Of a stretch of 64,000 bases of DNA, positions 50,389 through 60,135 are shown in pieces. The notes below the pieces were generated by a model, which was not told where the DNA came from, did no database searches, and saw nothing but the letters and a program-made list of their open reading frames with translations. Origin of the DNA: Sporosarcina sp. Marseille-Q4943. Its GTDB lineage: Bacteria > Bacillota > Bacilli > Bacillales_A > Planococcaceae. The DNA is taken from assembly GCF_943736995.1 (NCBI RefSeq), contig NZ_OX031157.1:310001-374000 (forward strand), in the 5' to 3' direction. The stretch's first letter is position 1; every line of letters begins with the position of its first letter. The position numbers and the translations under genes are program-made.

Positions 50389-50946
50389 TCAGATTTCCAT
50401 AATCTCATTTTCTTTTTCTTTGGCAATCTCATCGATCTTGACAATGTAGGAATCAGTCAGTTTCTGGATTTCTTCACCTTCACGGCGTAATTCATCCTCT
50501 GTGATATCCCCATTCTTTTCAAGCTTTTTCAACTCGTCATTTGCATCGCGACGTACGTTGCGGATTGCAATTTTGGAGTCTTCCGCTTCTTTTTTGACTT
50601 CTTTCACCAATTCCTTGCGGCGTTCTTCCGTCAATGCAGGGACTGCCAAACGGATGACCGATCCATCATTGGAAGGAGTGATACCGATATCCGATTTCAA
50701 TATCGCCTTTTCAATATCACCTAAAGTCGTTTTATCGTATGGCTGAATGACCATCAGTCTCGCCTCAGGCACTGAGATGCCTGCCATTTGGTTCAATGGT
50801 GTCGGAGCTCCGTAATAAAGTACTGAAATCCGATCCAGCAATGAAGCGTTCGCACGCCCTGCCCGGATGGAAGCAAGCTGTCTTGTGAAAGATCCAATCG
50901 CTTTTTCCATTCTGTCTTTTGTTTGATCCATTAGCTCTTTCGGCAT
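50389..50946 (-). CDS. frr: ribosome recycling factor
   Basis: Splits post-termination ribosomes together with EF-G. The 185-aa helical protein has [26 protein letters not shown]... and [21 protein letters not shown]. It abuts pyrH exactly (the pyrH stop ends one base before), as in most bacteria. Confidence 0.98.
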   Translation of the reverse strand: MPKELMDQTKDRMEKAIGSFTRQLASIRAGRANASLLDRISVLYYGAPTPLNQMAGISVPEARLMVIQPYDKTTLGDIEKAILKSDIGITPSNDGSVIRLAVPALTEERRKELVKEVKKEAEDSKIAIRNVRRDANDELKKLEKNGDITEDELRREGEEIQKLTDSYIVKIDEIAKEKENEIMEI

Positions 50947-51672
50947 TTACCCATTCCTCCTCACAACCGTACCGATTGGTTCACCGAGCACGGCCTTTTT
51001 AATATTTCCATTATCCATAATTGAGAATACTACGAGAGGGATATCATTGTCCATACATAGGGTTGAGGCAGTGGAATCCATAACTTCTAGTCCTTGGCTG
51101 ATTACTTCCAAGTACGTCAATTCCGTATATTTCACTGCATTCTCGTCTTTTAACGGATCTGCTGAATAGACGCCGTCAACATTGTTTTTCGCCATTAAAA
51201 TGACGTCCGCTTCGATCTCAGCTGCTCTTAGTGCAGCTGTCGTATCAGTGGAGAAATAAGGATTTCCTGTTCCAGCGGCAAAGATGACGACACGCTTCTT
51301 CTCCAAGTGGCGAATCGCTTTCCTGCGAATATACGGCTCAGCTACTTGCCGCATATCGATAGAAGACGATACACGTGTTTCAACGTCTAATTTTTCAAGT
51401 GCGTCCTGAAGAGCCAAGGAATTCATGACTGTGGCAAGCATACCCATATAATCGGCGGTAGTTCTGTCCATGCCCATTTCGCTGCCGACTTTACCTCGCC
51501 AAATATTTCCTCCACCAACTACGACCGCAACTTCTACACCAAGGTCGACAACTTCTTTCACTTGTTCAGCGACTGTTTTAATAATTGCAGGTGAAAGACC
51601 GTAGCCTTTCTCACCCGCAAGTGCTTCACCGCTTAGCTTCAAGACAATTCTTTTATATTTTGGGACGCCCAT
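50947..51672 (-). CDS. pyrH: UMP kinase
   Basis: Phosphorylates UMP to UDP; the bacterial hexameric amino-acid-kinase type. It has [13 protein letters not shown] at the N-terminus, [10 protein letters not shown], and [11 protein letters not shown]. The ATG at 51672 follows GGAGGG and gives 241 aa; the longer frame adds 15 unrelated residues. Confidence 0.98.
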   Translation of the reverse strand: MGVPKYKRIVLKLSGEALAGEKGYGLSPAIIKTVAEQVKEVVDLGVEVAVVVGGGNIWRGKVGSEMGMDRTTADYMGMLATVMNSLALQDALEKLDVETRVSSSIDMRQVAEPYIRRKAIRHLEKKRVVIFAAGTGNPYFSTDTTAALRAAEIEADVILMAKNNVDGVYSADPLKDENAVKYTELTYLEVISQGLEVMDSTASTLCMDNDIPLVVFSIMDNGNIKKAVLGEPIGTVVRRNG

Positions 51673-51701
51673 ATGTACCCTCCGTCTACTGTGTTTTTCT
51701 C

Positions 51702-51732
51702 GAAAAATAGGGAACACAAAGTTGTGTCCCCT
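51702..51732 (-). terminator. hairpin terminator between tsf and pyrH
   Basis: Stem GGGAACACAA/TTGTGTCCCC (about 51710-51731) followed on the minus strand by TATTTTTCG, 20 bp after the tsf stop. pyrH-frr may depend on readthrough or a separate promoter. Confidence 0.8.
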
Positions 51733-51751
51733 AATTGATCTTTATATCGAA

Positions 51752-52636
51752 TCAGTTGCCTTTTACTTGGCTCATAACTTCGTCCGCAAAGTTGTCTTCG
51801 CGTTTTTCAATTCCTTCGCCGACTGCAAAGCGAACGAACTCTTTCAAGTTTCCGCCAGTCGATTTAACGAAATCACGTACTTTTTGATCGGAGTTTTTAA
51901 CGAATGCTTGGTCAAGAACACAAATTTCTTCAAAGTATTTTCCAAGACGGCCTTCAACCATTTTCGCAACGATATTTTCAGGCTTGCCTTCGTTCAACGC
52001 TTGCTCTGTAAGGACTTTACGCTCGCGCTCTACTTCTTCCTCGGACACTTCATCACGTGAAATGTATTTCGGGTTCATAGCTGCGATATGCATTGCTACA
52101 TCTTTAGCAGCTTCAGAGTCAGTAGTGCCTTCAAGAATAGTCAATACAGCAATGCGGCCACCCATGTGAAGGTAAGGACCGAAAGCATCGTTGTCCGATT
52201 TTGTTTTCACTTCAAAGCGGCGAAGAGTGATTTTCTCACCGATTTTAGCGACTGCATTGGAAATATGGTCAGCGACTGTAAGGCCGTTTTCCATTTTCGA
52301 TTCAGTAGCTTCTTCGATTGTTGCGGGTTTTGTTGCTAGAAGGTGCTCACCAAGTTCTTTAACAAGTGCTTGGAACGCTTCGTTTTTAGCAACGAAGTCT
52401 GTTTCAGCATTCACTTCAAAAATGACAGCTTCGTTTCCGTTTACGATGATGTCAGTCGTACCTTCCGCAGCGATGCGGTCAGCTTTTTTAGCTGCGCTTG
52501 ATAGACCTTTTTCACGAAGGAAGTCTACCGCCGCATCCATATCACCATTCACTTCAGTAAGTGCTTTTTTGCAGTCCATCATACCTGCGCCTGTTTTTTC
52601 ACGCAGCTCTTTTACCATTTGTGCTGTAATTGCCAT
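51752..52636 (-). CDS. tsf: elongation factor Ts
   Basis: Guanine-nucleotide exchange factor for EF-Tu. The N-terminal module [22 protein letters not shown] and the core [13 protein letters not shown] are invariant family segments. At 294 aa it matches B. subtilis. It lies downstream of rpsB with a terminator-like hairpin between. Confidence 0.98.
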   Translation of the reverse strand: MAITAQMVKELREKTGAGMMDCKKALTEVNGDMDAAVDFLREKGLSSAAKKADRIAAEGTTDIIVNGNEAVIFEVNAETDFVAKNEAFQALVKELGEHLLATKPATIEEATESKMENGLTVADHISNAVAKIGEKITLRRFEVKTKSDNDAFGPYLHMGGRIAVLTILEGTTDSEAAKDVAMHIAAMNPKYISRDEVSEEEVERERKVLTEQALNEGKPENIVAKMVEGRLGKYFEEICVLDQAFVKNSDQKVRDFVKSTGGNLKEFVRFAVGEGIEKREDNFADEVMSQVKGN

Positions 52637-52676
52637 TGTTAGTTCCTCCTGTATGAGTGATTTGAGACGACAATCT

Positions 52677-52716
52677 GTAAAAAAGACGATAAGGGGGTTG
52701 GCCGCTTATCGTCTGT
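52677..52716 (-). terminator. hairpin terminator between rpsB and tsf
   Basis: Stem GACGATAAG/CTTATCGTC (52685-52693 with 52705-52713) followed on the minus strand by TTTTTTAC. An attenuating terminator between rpsB and tsf is common. Confidence 0.85.
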
Positions 52717-52729
52717 TTTATTACTACTA

Positions 52730-53461
52730 TTACTCTGCAGCTGCCGTTTCAGTCGCTTCTTCAGATACTTCTTCATCAGCGCCTTGTCTTGATTCGATCA
52801 ATGCATCTGCCATCTTGCTAGTAAGTAGACGAACCGCACGGATTGCATCGTCATTCGCAGGAATGACATAGTCGATTTCGTCCGGGTCACAGTTCGTGTC
52901 AACAATACCGACGAGTGGAATGTTCAATTTGATTGCCTCTGCCACAGCGATGCGCTCTTTACGAGGGTCAACAACGAAGATGACGTCAGGCAATGATTTC
53001 ATATCACGGATACCGCCAAGGAATTTCACAAGACGATCGTGCTCTTTTCTAAGTTCAGAAACTTCTTTCTTAGGAAGCACATCAAATGTACCGTCCTCTT
53101 CCATCGTTTCGATCTTTTTCATACGTGCAACACGTTTTTGGATCGTACCGAAGTTTGTAAGTGTACCACCAAGCCAACGTTGGTTGATGTAGTACATTCC
53201 TGCGCGCTCAGCTTCTTCTTTGATTGCATCTTGTGCTTGCTTCTTAGTACCAACAAATAGTACTTTTCCGCCTTCTGCACCAACTTGACGCATGAAGTCA
53301 TAAGCTTCTTCTAGTTTTTTCACCGTCTTTTGAAGATCGATGATGTAGATTCCGTTACGTTCAACGAAAATATACTTTTTCATTTTCGGGTTCCAACGAC
53401 GAGTTTGGTGTCCGAAATGTACACCTGCTTCAAGCAGTTGTTTCATTGAGATTACTGACAT
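52730..53461 (-). CDS. rpsB: 30S ribosomal protein S2
   Basis: Small-subunit protein of 243 aa, canonical throughout ([63 protein letters not shown]). The ATG at 53461 follows TTGGAGG. The leader of about 100 nt may host the known rpsB autoregulatory structure. Confidence 0.98.
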   Translation of the reverse strand: MSVISMKQLLEAGVHFGHQTRRWNPKMKKYIFVERNGIYIIDLQKTVKKLEEAYDFMRQVGAEGGKVLFVGTKKQAQDAIKEEAERAGMYYINQRWLGGTLTNFGTIQKRVARMKKIETMEEDGTFDVLPKKEVSELRKEHDRLVKFLGGIRDMKSLPDVIFVVDPRKERIAVAEAIKLNIPLVGIVDTNCDPDEIDYVIPANDDAIRAVRLLTSKMADALIESRQGADEEVSEEATETAAAE

Positions 53462-53570
53462 TTGTTTTTCCTCCAATTTGGTTAGATTCCTCCGTATGTT
53501 TCATGCGATGGAATGACCTTTCGGCACCTTTTCCCATCATCCACATACGTGTGTAGTAACACCATTTGAT

Positions 53571-53599
53571 AATATACCATACGGGTAATCTTATTGCAA
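53571..53599 (-). promoter_or_regulatory. rpsB sigma-A promoter and leader
   Basis: Minus-strand TTGCAA (53594-53599), a 17-bp spacer and TATATT (53571-53576) lie just after the end of the flagellar operon. The resulting leader (to 53462) is about 100 nt, long enough for a structured rpsB leader. Confidence 0.75.
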
Positions 53600-53605
53600 C
53601 TCACT

Positions 53606-54127
53606 TCATCTAAATTTAAGCAGCAATTCCACTTCGGTTTTCCCTTTGCCGAGCCTTTTGGCGATTTCCTCAACCGGCTTGCCTTCGTCATGCAAGTGGA
53701 TGGCGAGCGAGCGACTGTCCATTTCATGAACATTGGATACCGGCTTGGATAAGCTGCTATGTTTTAATGTTGGTGTCGTCTGGTACGATTTCATTGCCGC
53801 TTTCATTGGGTACCTCGGTCTCACGATAGTGAAATCCTTACTTTCCGCTTGCAGCTCAAACTCTTGGCTACGTCTTTCAGGTGTACTTTCGTCGTGTTTG
53901 TCATTTTCCTGCCGCTTTTCAATTATCCTGATGAGTCGTTCGTTTTCCTCTTTTAATTCGGATAAGTAAGCACCGATTGCATCGTCCATTTCGGCCATCA
54001 TTTTCTGCTGCTTCTTTTCCAAGTTGTTGAATTTTGAAACTTTCATGTAGAGCAACGCTATGAAATAAAAGCCGATCACTTGTAAAATGAATAAAAATAA
54101 TATAAATACCGTTTGCATGTCCATCAT
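53606..54127 (-). CDS. SwrB-like membrane protein at end of fla/che operon
   Basis: 173-aa protein with one N-terminal membrane helix (about 7-28), a coiled-coil region (about 30-75) and a C-terminal helix-turn-helix-like tail (ARSLAIHLHDEGKPVEEIAKRLGKGKTEVELLLKF in sense; about 135-173). It occupies the position of B. subtilis swrB, which promotes flagellar hook-basal body assembly; sequence resemblance is mainly in architecture and tail. It overlaps the preceding small gene by 4 bp. Orthology is probable, not proven. Confidence 0.75.
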   Translation of the reverse strand: MMDMQTVFILFLFILQVIGFYFIALLYMKVSKFNNLEKKQQKMMAEMDDAIGAYLSELKEENERLIRIIEKRQENDKHDESTPERRSQEFELQAESKDFTIVRPRYPMKAAMKSYQTTPTLKHSSLSKPVSNVHEMDSRSLAIHLHDEGKPVEEIAKRLGKGKTEVELLLKFR

Positions 54128-54426
54128 CCTGTAAAGTCGACAAATGAACCTTTGTATGGGTGCATCGTCTTCTTTTCCTCTTCGTTATGTTGATGTTCCT
54201 TTTCTTTCTGATTCCTGTCCTGATTTTTTCCCTTTGAATCTTTATCCGTTTTGGCGTATTTCTCTGAATGTCGAACAGTTTCCCGGTTTTTTTCTGTCTC
54301 CTTTTCATTTTGGAGCTGTGCCTGGTCTTGGTTGAGCTGTGATTGCTGTTGTTTCTGTTCTGCGATTCTTCCCGCCTCAAACGTTTTAGGAATGGCGATT
54401 TGAAGTTCAATTCCTTTCAGGCTCAT
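54124..54426 (-). CDS. small Gln/Glu/Lys-rich protein of the flagellar operon
   Basis: 100 aa. An ordered-looking start (MSLKGIELQIAIPKTFEAG) and end (MHPYKGSFVDFTG) flank a low-complexity centre rich in Q, E, K, N and H. It overlaps both sigD (4 bp) and the swrB-like gene (4 bp), so is almost surely translated. B. subtilis has no gene at this position. Function unknown; the coupling suggests a flagellar or SigD-related role. Confidence 0.8.
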   Translation of the reverse strand: MSLKGIELQIAIPKTFEAGRIAEQKQQQSQLNQDQAQLQNEKETEKNRETVRHSEKYAKTDKDSKGKNQDRNQKEKEHQHNEEEKKTMHPYKGSFVDFTG

Positions 54427-55205
54427 AAAATCCCTCCGTCAACAATTTCCGGCAATAGTAATTTTCGGAGCTTAAATAACGCCTTCGAATGAATTTGTGA
54501 AATTCTGGATGTCGACAGATTCAGAATTTCTCCGATTTCTGTCAAAGTCATTTCATCCGTGTAGAACAGATTCAGAACCAATTGTTCATTTTCGTTTAAT
54601 TCTTTAATCTTCATGGCCAAATCGCCGACGAGCTCTCCCATGACGATTTGCTGTTCAGGAGTACGCTCATGGTCGTCCTTTAAAACAAAGGACTTCTGCC
54701 CTTCCTCCTCATCATCGCTCATACGTTCATCCATGGAAAGCACATTTGAAAAATAGTGTTCATGCACAGTCTGGTATACTTCTTCGACTGAAATGCCAAG
54801 ATGATCCGCTATCTCTTCTGGAGTCGCATGACGCAATAGTTTCTGTTCCAGTATTGAAATCTCTTCCTCCAGCTTTTTCGATTTTTCACGGGACGAACGG
54901 GGAAGCCAGTCTTCCTTTCGCAAACCATCAATGATGGATCCGCGAATCCTGAAGGAAGCATACGTATCAAATTTCAAATCCCTGCCAGGGTCGAACTTCG
55001 TCAAAGCGTCAAATAGTCCTTGAAGTCCAAGACTCATAATCTCATCCCGCGAAACATTCCTCGGCAAGCCGGAGCTGATTCGTTGCACATGGTAATTGAC
55101 GAGTGGTGTATACTTCCGGACAAGTCTGTCGCCGGCATCGGGATCCCGATCATTCAACCATAGTTTCCAACATATTTCTTCTTCCGTCAGATCCTCTTTG
55201 GACAT
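54423..55205 (-). CDS. sigD: flagellar/motility sigma factor SigD (FliA family)
   Basis: Sigma-28-type factor for flagellin, autolysin and chemoreceptor genes. It has region 2 (FDALTKFDPGRDLKFDTYASFRIRGSI), region 3 and region 4 (LTEIGEILNLSTSRISQIHSKALFKL). The ATG at 55205 follows AAGGTGAGG and gives 260 aa (B. subtilis 254). A strong terminator and a likely promoter lie just upstream, unlike a simple operon-internal gene. Confidence 0.97.
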   Translation of the reverse strand: MSKEDLTEEEICWKLWLNDRDPDAGDRLVRKYTPLVNYHVQRISSGLPRNVSRDEIMSLGLQGLFDALTKFDPGRDLKFDTYASFRIRGSIIDGLRKEDWLPRSSREKSKKLEEEISILEQKLLRHATPEEIADHLGISVEEVYQTVHEHYFSNVLSMDERMSDDEEEGQKSFVLKDDHERTPEQQIVMGELVGDLAMKIKELNENEQLVLNLFYTDEMTLTEIGEILNLSTSRISQIHSKALFKLRKLLLPEIVDGGIL

Positions 55206-55242
55206 CGAATCCCTCACCTTCCATGATGTTTCCGAAAACATT

Positions 55243-55271
55243 ATTAAAATACTTAATTTCTAGTATATCAA
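55243..55271 (-). promoter_or_regulatory. likely sigma-A promoter of sigD
   Basis: Minus-strand TTGATA (55266-55271), a 17-bp spacer and TTTAAT (55243-55248), each 5 of 6 to consensus, about 38 bp upstream of the sigD ATG and just downstream of the cheD terminator. Confidence 0.6.
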
Positions 55272-55278
55272 ATTTCGA

Positions 55279-55309
55279 CAAAAAATAGCGACTGAACCGT
55301 CCAGTCGCT
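55279..55309 (-). terminator. intrinsic terminator between cheD and sigD
   Basis: Perfect 8-bp stem AGCGACTG/CAGTCGCT (55287-55294 with 55302-55309) followed on the minus strand by ATTTTTTGTC, 28 bp after the cheD stop. Confidence 0.85.
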
Positions 55310-55337
55310 CTGCAAAGTCTATTCTATTAAAATAGAG

Positions 55338-55832
55338 TCAAATTTCCTTCGTTCCCAAATTAACCGTCCGGATATTCAATGCGCTTGTCACCGGATCGAA
55401 CTCGATCGTCCGCCCACTTGAACCGCCTGTATCTTCCGCGACAAGCGGAATGGAAAGTCGGGCAAGCTCCTTTTTGACTGCTTCGACGTTGCGTGGCCCG
55501 ATTCGAATGGAGTCACTGGATCCGAATTGAAACATTTGGGAACCGCCTGCTATTTTGGCTTTCAACGACAAAGGGCGGACCCCTTCCGCCTTCAGCATTT
55601 CCATTAATGAATAAATTCCGGTGTCCGCAAATTTTGCTGGATTCAAACTTTCTGACCTTCCAAGACTCGAGTCCGGAAGCATAATATGTAGAAGACCCGC
55701 TATCTTCTTCGTTTCGTCATAAAGGACGACTCCTACGCATGATCCTAAACCGGATGTCCGGATCGTATCCGGTGCATGCACGACTTTCATGTCGGCAATT
55801 CCGACCTTGATAACTGTGTTCATCATACTCAT
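55338..55832 (-). CDS. cheD: chemoreceptor glutamine deamidase CheD
   Basis: Deamidates glutamines on chemoreceptors and partners with CheC in adaptation. Catalytic C32 (GLGSC) and H49 (LLHIMLP) are present. The ATG at 55832 lies one base after the cheC stop, nine bases from AGGTG, and gives 164 aa. It is the last gene before a strong terminator. Confidence 0.96.
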   Translation of the reverse strand: MSMMNTVIKVGIADMKVVHAPDTIRTSGLGSCVGVVLYDETKKIAGLLHIMLPDSSLGRSESLNPAKFADTGIYSLMEMLKAEGVRPLSLKAKIAGGSQMFQFGSSDSIRIGPRNVEAVKKELARLSIPLVAEDTGGSSGRTIEFDPVTSALNIRTVNLGTKEI

Positions 55833-55833
55833 C

Positions 55834-56466
55834 TTACAGTACACCTAACGAGCGGAAAATCGTTATATATGATTCCGGATCAGGGAGCAAGAAGAAATGA
55901 CCGTCCACACTCGAATCCCCTTCATCGCCTTCCTCTTCTATGCGCGTATCAATGACGATGACTTCATCACTGTAATGGGACACTTCGATAAGGCCGAAAC
56001 TGACAATTGCTCCGACCATATCTACACTCAAAGATGGAACGGTCGGATGTACTTTCAATCCTGTAAAATCCGACAAAGCGGATAAATAAGAACCTGACAA
56101 AATATTGCCGAGTTCCTGCATTGCCGAAATACCGATCTCTGGAATGGGCATTGACTGGAAGTCGAAAGTATGATCGCCGATCAATTTACGGATGAACCGG
56201 TTTGCGGAATCGATTGGCAGGACAAAGAACATGCTGCCGGATAGGTCGCCTTGAATCCTCAGGTAGATGCCTGCCACAATTCGTTCAGCACCCCCTGCCA
56301 AATCAAACATTTCATCAAAAGAAACGAGGCTCACATTTGGAACCCGCATCTCAATTTTCTTGCCGAGCAATTGGGATAAGGAAGTTGCAGCATGAGCAGC
56401 CCCGATATTGCCGATTTCCTTCAGCACGTCGAGATGCATATCTGTAATTTGGTGATCAGATTTCAT
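55834..56466 (-). CDS. cheC: CheY-P phosphatase CheC
   Basis: Dephosphorylates CheY-P and is stimulated by CheD. The paired active-site blocks EIGNIGAAHAATSLSQLL (about 16-33) and QELGNILSGSYLSALSDFT (about 117-135) are both intact. 210 aa, typical. Its start overlaps the cheW stop by 11 bp. Confidence 0.96.
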   Translation of the reverse strand: MKSDHQITDMHLDVLKEIGNIGAAHAATSLSQLLGKKIEMRVPNVSLVSFDEMFDLAGGAERIVAGIYLRIQGDLSGSMFFVLPIDSANRFIRKLIGDHTFDFQSMPIPEIGISAMQELGNILSGSYLSALSDFTGLKVHPTVPSLSVDMVGAIVSFGLIEVSHYSDEVIVIDTRIEEEGDEGDSSVDGHFFLLPDPESYITIFRSLGVL

Positions 56467-56929
56467 CTGACGACACTCTTTTCACAGGCTGTAGCACTTT
56501 TTCGAGATTCAACATGACTAATAGGCGTCTATCCACTTTGGCAACTCCCGATATGAATTCCGATTCGATCGATCCGACGACTTCAGGCTGAGGTCTGATG
56601 GAATCAACCGGAATATCAATTACATCATTTGCAGCATCGACGATAAGTCCAACTTCAAATTCCTCCAATGACACGATGATAATTCTACTACTGTCATCAA
56701 GAGGCTTCACTTCCATGCCGAAACGCTCCCGCAGATCGACAATCGGCGTGACGACACCCCTTAAATTGATGACGCCTTTTATATAAGATGGTGTTTTAGG
56801 AACTCTTGTGATTGACATGAGTTTTTCGATCGACTCGACGACGTCAACTCCAACGGCATACTCCTTGTCCATCAATTGGAACACAATGACTTTCATTTCT
56901 TTGTTTTCTACTCCACTTATTTCAGCCAC
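56456..56929 (-). CDS. cheW: chemotaxis coupling protein CheW
   Basis: SH3-like adapter linking receptors to CheA. 157 aa with VIVFQLMDKEYAVGVDVVESIEK, TPSYIKGVINLRGVVTPIVDLR and DAANDVIDIP. It follows cheA by 16 bp. Confidence 0.97.
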   Translation of the reverse strand: MAEISGVENKEMKVIVFQLMDKEYAVGVDVVESIEKLMSITRVPKTPSYIKGVINLRGVVTPIVDLRERFGMEVKPLDDSSRIIIVSLEEFEVGLIVDAANDVIDIPVDSIRPQPEVVGSIESEFISGVAKVDRRLLVMLNLEKVLQPVKRVSSDEI

Positions 56930-56945
56930 ATTTTTTCACTCCCGC

Positions 56946-58982
56946 CTATTTGATCAGTGCATTGCAATCCACGATCAGCGCAACTTGGCCGTTTCCTAAA
57001 ATCGTAGCACCAGAAATGGCGAATACGCTTTGTAGATAATTGCCGAGCGATTTCAACACGACCTCTTGCTGCCCGATAAAGGAATCCACGACGAGCCCTG
57101 CCATTTTATCCCCCTTACGAACGATGACCACAGATTGGAATTCCTCCAGTTCCTGTGCTTCATCCATCTCGAAAATCCCTTTCAAGTTGACGAGTGGGAC
57201 AATGGTTCCTCTGAAGTCAATCACTTTTTGGTTATGCGCGTTCAAAATATCTGATGTTTTAATGATTGCCGTTTCAATAATTGATGATAACGGGATTGCA
57301 TATATATCCTTATCCAAATTGACGAGCATGACTGATATAATTGATAACGTCAATGGCAATTGAACTTGGAAAAGAGAACCTTGCCCTTCCTTGGAATCGA
57401 TTGTGATATAGCCACCAAGCGATTCAATCGTGCTTTTGACGACATCCAGCCCAACTCCGCGACCGGATACATCTGTAATCTTTTCAGCGGTGGAAAATCC
57501 GGATGCCAAAATGAGTTCTGAAATCTGCCGATCTGTCAAAGTGGCAGCAATCTCTTCAGTGACGACGCCTCTTTCAAGCGCTTTCTGCAAGACCCGTTCC
57601 TTATTGACGCCTGCACCGTCGTCTTCCAGCTCAATAAATACGTGATTTCCGGAATGATATGCCCTCAATGTGACAGTACCTTCTTCCGGTTTCCCTTTTG
57701 CAATTCGCTCAGCTGGGTTCTCGATGCCATGGTCCAATGCGTTACGAATTAAATGTACGAGGGGATCTCCTATTTCATCGATGACCGTCCGATCCAATTC
57801 AGTTTCTGCCCCAATGATTTCAAGATTGATTTTCTTATCTAGATCACGTGCAAGTTGCCGGACCATTTTGGGGAATCGATTGAATACTGTCTCCACCGGA
57901 ATCATGCGCATATTCAGGATAATGTTCTGAAGGTCGCCTGAAACCCTTGTCATGCGCTCGACAGTCTCATTCAAATCCGGATTATGTAACTCACTTGCAA
58001 TCGATTGCAAACGTCCTCTGTCAATGACCAGTTCTTCAAAGAGGTTCATTAGAATATCCAACCGTTCTATATTGACACGGATTGTTTTGTTTGCATTATG
58101 TGCATTCGCTGCGCGACGTCCTTTTTGTGGGGGTGCTTCGGCCTTTCCTAATTCTTTAGGGGTTGCAACTTTAATTTCAGCAGGCGAACCGCTCACTGGA
58201 TGGGAAATATTCGTAATCGAGTTGACATGGACACTTTCCACTTCGGACACCTTCATCACTTTCGCCTCAAGGGAGCTTGCTTCCTCACTTGTAATGAGAA
58301 CTACAGTGAACACTTCATCGAAATCCTCATTTTCCAACTGTTCAACAGTCGGTTTTGACTTGACTATCTCCCCAGATTTCTCAAGAATCTCAAAAACCAT
58401 GAACACTCTGGCTGCTTTGAGCAGGCAATCCTCGCGGAGTGTGACCAAGACCTCAAAAGCATGAAAACCTTGTTCCTGCGATTGCTCGATGACAGTCATT
58501 TCATAATCATCATACTGGAGTGTAGGTGCATCTTGTGATTTGTGAAGCTCGATTGTCATTGCAGAGGCAGCCGTCTCTATTGCCGGAGTAGAAACCGATG
58601 TCTCTCCCTCCTCGATTCGGTTCAATGCAGAAACGAGTTCCTGAACATCTTTCTTACCTGTCCCGCCTTCTTCAATGTCCATCACCATTTCTTCCAAATA
58701 GTCGACAGCTTTGAAGACGATATCGAGGATTTCTGTGGAAACACGGATTCTCGAGTTTCGGATTGCATCCAGCACATTTTCCATTTTATGCGTCAAGTCA
58801 GCGATGTCTTCATAACCCATTGTCGCTGACATCCCTTTCAATGTATGAGCTGAACGGAAAACTTCATTGACAATCGCCAAGTCTTCAGGGTTTCTTTCCA
58901 ATTCCAATAAGTGCTCATTACACGCTTGAAGATGCTCTTTACTTTCTTCAAGAAACATTTCAAGGTATTGATTCGTATCCAT
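56946..58982 (-). CDS. cheA: chemotaxis histidine kinase CheA
   Basis: Cytoplasmic kinase that phosphorylates CheY and CheB. In order: HPt domain with phosphorylated H46 (RSAHTLKG), a P2-type CheY/CheB-binding region (about 170-260), a dimerisation helix pair (about 300-365), the HATPase domain (LIRNALDHGIE, DDGAGVN, GRGVGLDVVK) and a C-terminal CheW-like domain. 678 aa, close to B. subtilis CheA (672). Confidence 0.98.
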   Translation of the reverse strand: MDTNQYLEMFLEESKEHLQACNEHLLELERNPEDLAIVNEVFRSAHTLKGMSATMGYEDIADLTHKMENVLDAIRNSRIRVSTEILDIVFKAVDYLEEMVMDIEEGGTGKKDVQELVSALNRIEEGETSVSTPAIETAASAMTIELHKSQDAPTLQYDDYEMTVIEQSQEQGFHAFEVLVTLREDCLLKAARVFMVFEILEKSGEIVKSKPTVEQLENEDFDEVFTVVLITSEEASSLEAKVMKVSEVESVHVNSITNISHPVSGSPAEIKVATPKELGKAEAPPQKGRRAANAHNANKTIRVNIERLDILMNLFEELVIDRGRLQSIASELHNPDLNETVERMTRVSGDLQNIILNMRMIPVETVFNRFPKMVRQLARDLDKKINLEIIGAETELDRTVIDEIGDPLVHLIRNALDHGIENPAERIAKGKPEEGTVTLRAYHSGNHVFIELEDDGAGVNKERVLQKALERGVVTEEIAATLTDRQISELILASGFSTAEKITDVSGRGVGLDVVKSTIESLGGYITIDSKEGQGSLFQVQLPLTLSIISVMLVNLDKDIYAIPLSSIIETAIIKTSDILNAHNQKVIDFRGTIVPLVNLKGIFEMDEAQELEEFQSVVIVRKGDKMAGLVVDSFIGQQEVVLKSLGNYLQSVFAISGATILGNGQVALIVDCNALIK

Positions 58983-58995
58983 AATTTCGCCCCCT

Positions 58996-60135
58996 TCAAG
59001 ATTGTAAGATTTCCGTTAGTGTTGCCGCGATGCCTTGTACATCAATGACATGGTCGGCAAGTCCGGCTTCTTTGATCGCTTTTGGCATGCCATACACAAC
59101 GGAAGTCTTTTCGGACTCAGCAATTGTAATCGTCGTACAGGCTGCTTTCAGTTGTCGCATGCCTTTAGTTCCGTCATGCCCCATCCCTGTCATAATAGCA
59201 GTTATAAATTGCAGCTCCTGCATGGAAGCAGCCGACTCCAATAGGACGTCTACGGATGGCCGATGACCCGCTCTCGGCGGATCCATATCATCGAGTCGGG
59301 CACAATAGCCTGTCGGGCATTTTCCTATTTTCAAATGCCTTCCGCCCGGGGCGATATATGCGACCCCTTTCAGAAGAGGTTCGCCGTCCTCTGCTTCCTT
59401 TACGCGGATGTCACTTAAGCCGTCCAGTCTTTGTGCCAATGATTTTGTAAAACCCGGCGGCATATGCTGGACGATCAAGATTGGGGCGTTTGTATCAGAT
59501 GGCAGCCGTGTAAGCACTTCTTGAAGCGCACGAGGCCCCCCTGTCGATGTACCTATTATAACAAAAGTCTGTTGCCCTTTGGAAATCTTTTTACGTTGCA
59601 ATGAATCTGTTTTATCGGATAGCGATGATAAGGGCATAGTTGTAATTTTGTTGAAAAGGATTTCTTTAGGTACTTGCTTCATTTTCACTTTAGGTTGATT
59701 TACGAGATTGGAAATTTTGACGTTTGTCGCAGCTACAACTTTCCGGACAATTTCCTGTTCCACTTCATGCAAGTTGAGTGAAATAGCTCCTCCGGGCTTA
59801 GCGATAAAATCAACCGCTCCATCCTCCATGGCGGTCATCGTGTTTTCCGCCCCGGTTTCGGTCGTGCTAGAGAGCATTACGACGGGAGTCGGTCGTTGCA
59901 CCATAATTTGTTTCAATGCTTCAAGCCCATTCATGAGCGGCATCTCGATATCCATCGTAACGACATCCGGCCGAAGTTCCAGCACTTTCGCAACAGCATC
60001 TTTACCGTTGCGTGCTGTTCCAATCACTTCAAGTAAAGGATGTTTCGAAAGCATCTCCGATATAAGCTTTCGCATAAAAGCGGAATCATCAACTACAAGC
60101 ACCTGTTTCACAGTGCTTACTTCCAATTCATTCAC
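58996..60135 (-). CDS. cheB: protein-glutamate methylesterase CheB
   Basis: Response regulator methylesterase acting on chemoreceptors. Receiver domain with acidic pair VVDDSA and phospho-acceptor D62 (TMDIEMP); methylesterase domain with triad S197 (GTSTGG), H224 (QHMPPGFT) and D321 (GMGHDGTKG). 379 aa. Its start overlaps the flhG stop by 8 bp. Confidence 0.98.
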   Translation of the reverse strand: MNELEVSTVKQVLVVDDSAFMRKLISEMLSKHPLLEVIGTARNGKDAVAKVLELRPDVVTMDIEMPLMNGLEALKQIMVQRPTPVVMLSSTTETGAENTMTAMEDGAVDFIAKPGGAISLNLHEVEQEIVRKVVAATNVKISNLVNQPKVKMKQVPKEILFNKITTMPLSSLSDKTDSLQRKKISKGQQTFVIIGTSTGGPRALQEVLTRLPSDTNAPILIVQHMPPGFTKSLAQRLDGLSDIRVKEAEDGEPLLKGVAYIAPGGRHLKIGKCPTGYCARLDDMDPPRAGHRPSVDVLLESAASMQELQFITAIMTGMGHDGTKGMRQLKAACTTITIAESEKTSVVYGMPKAIKEAGLADHVIDVQGIAATLTEILQS

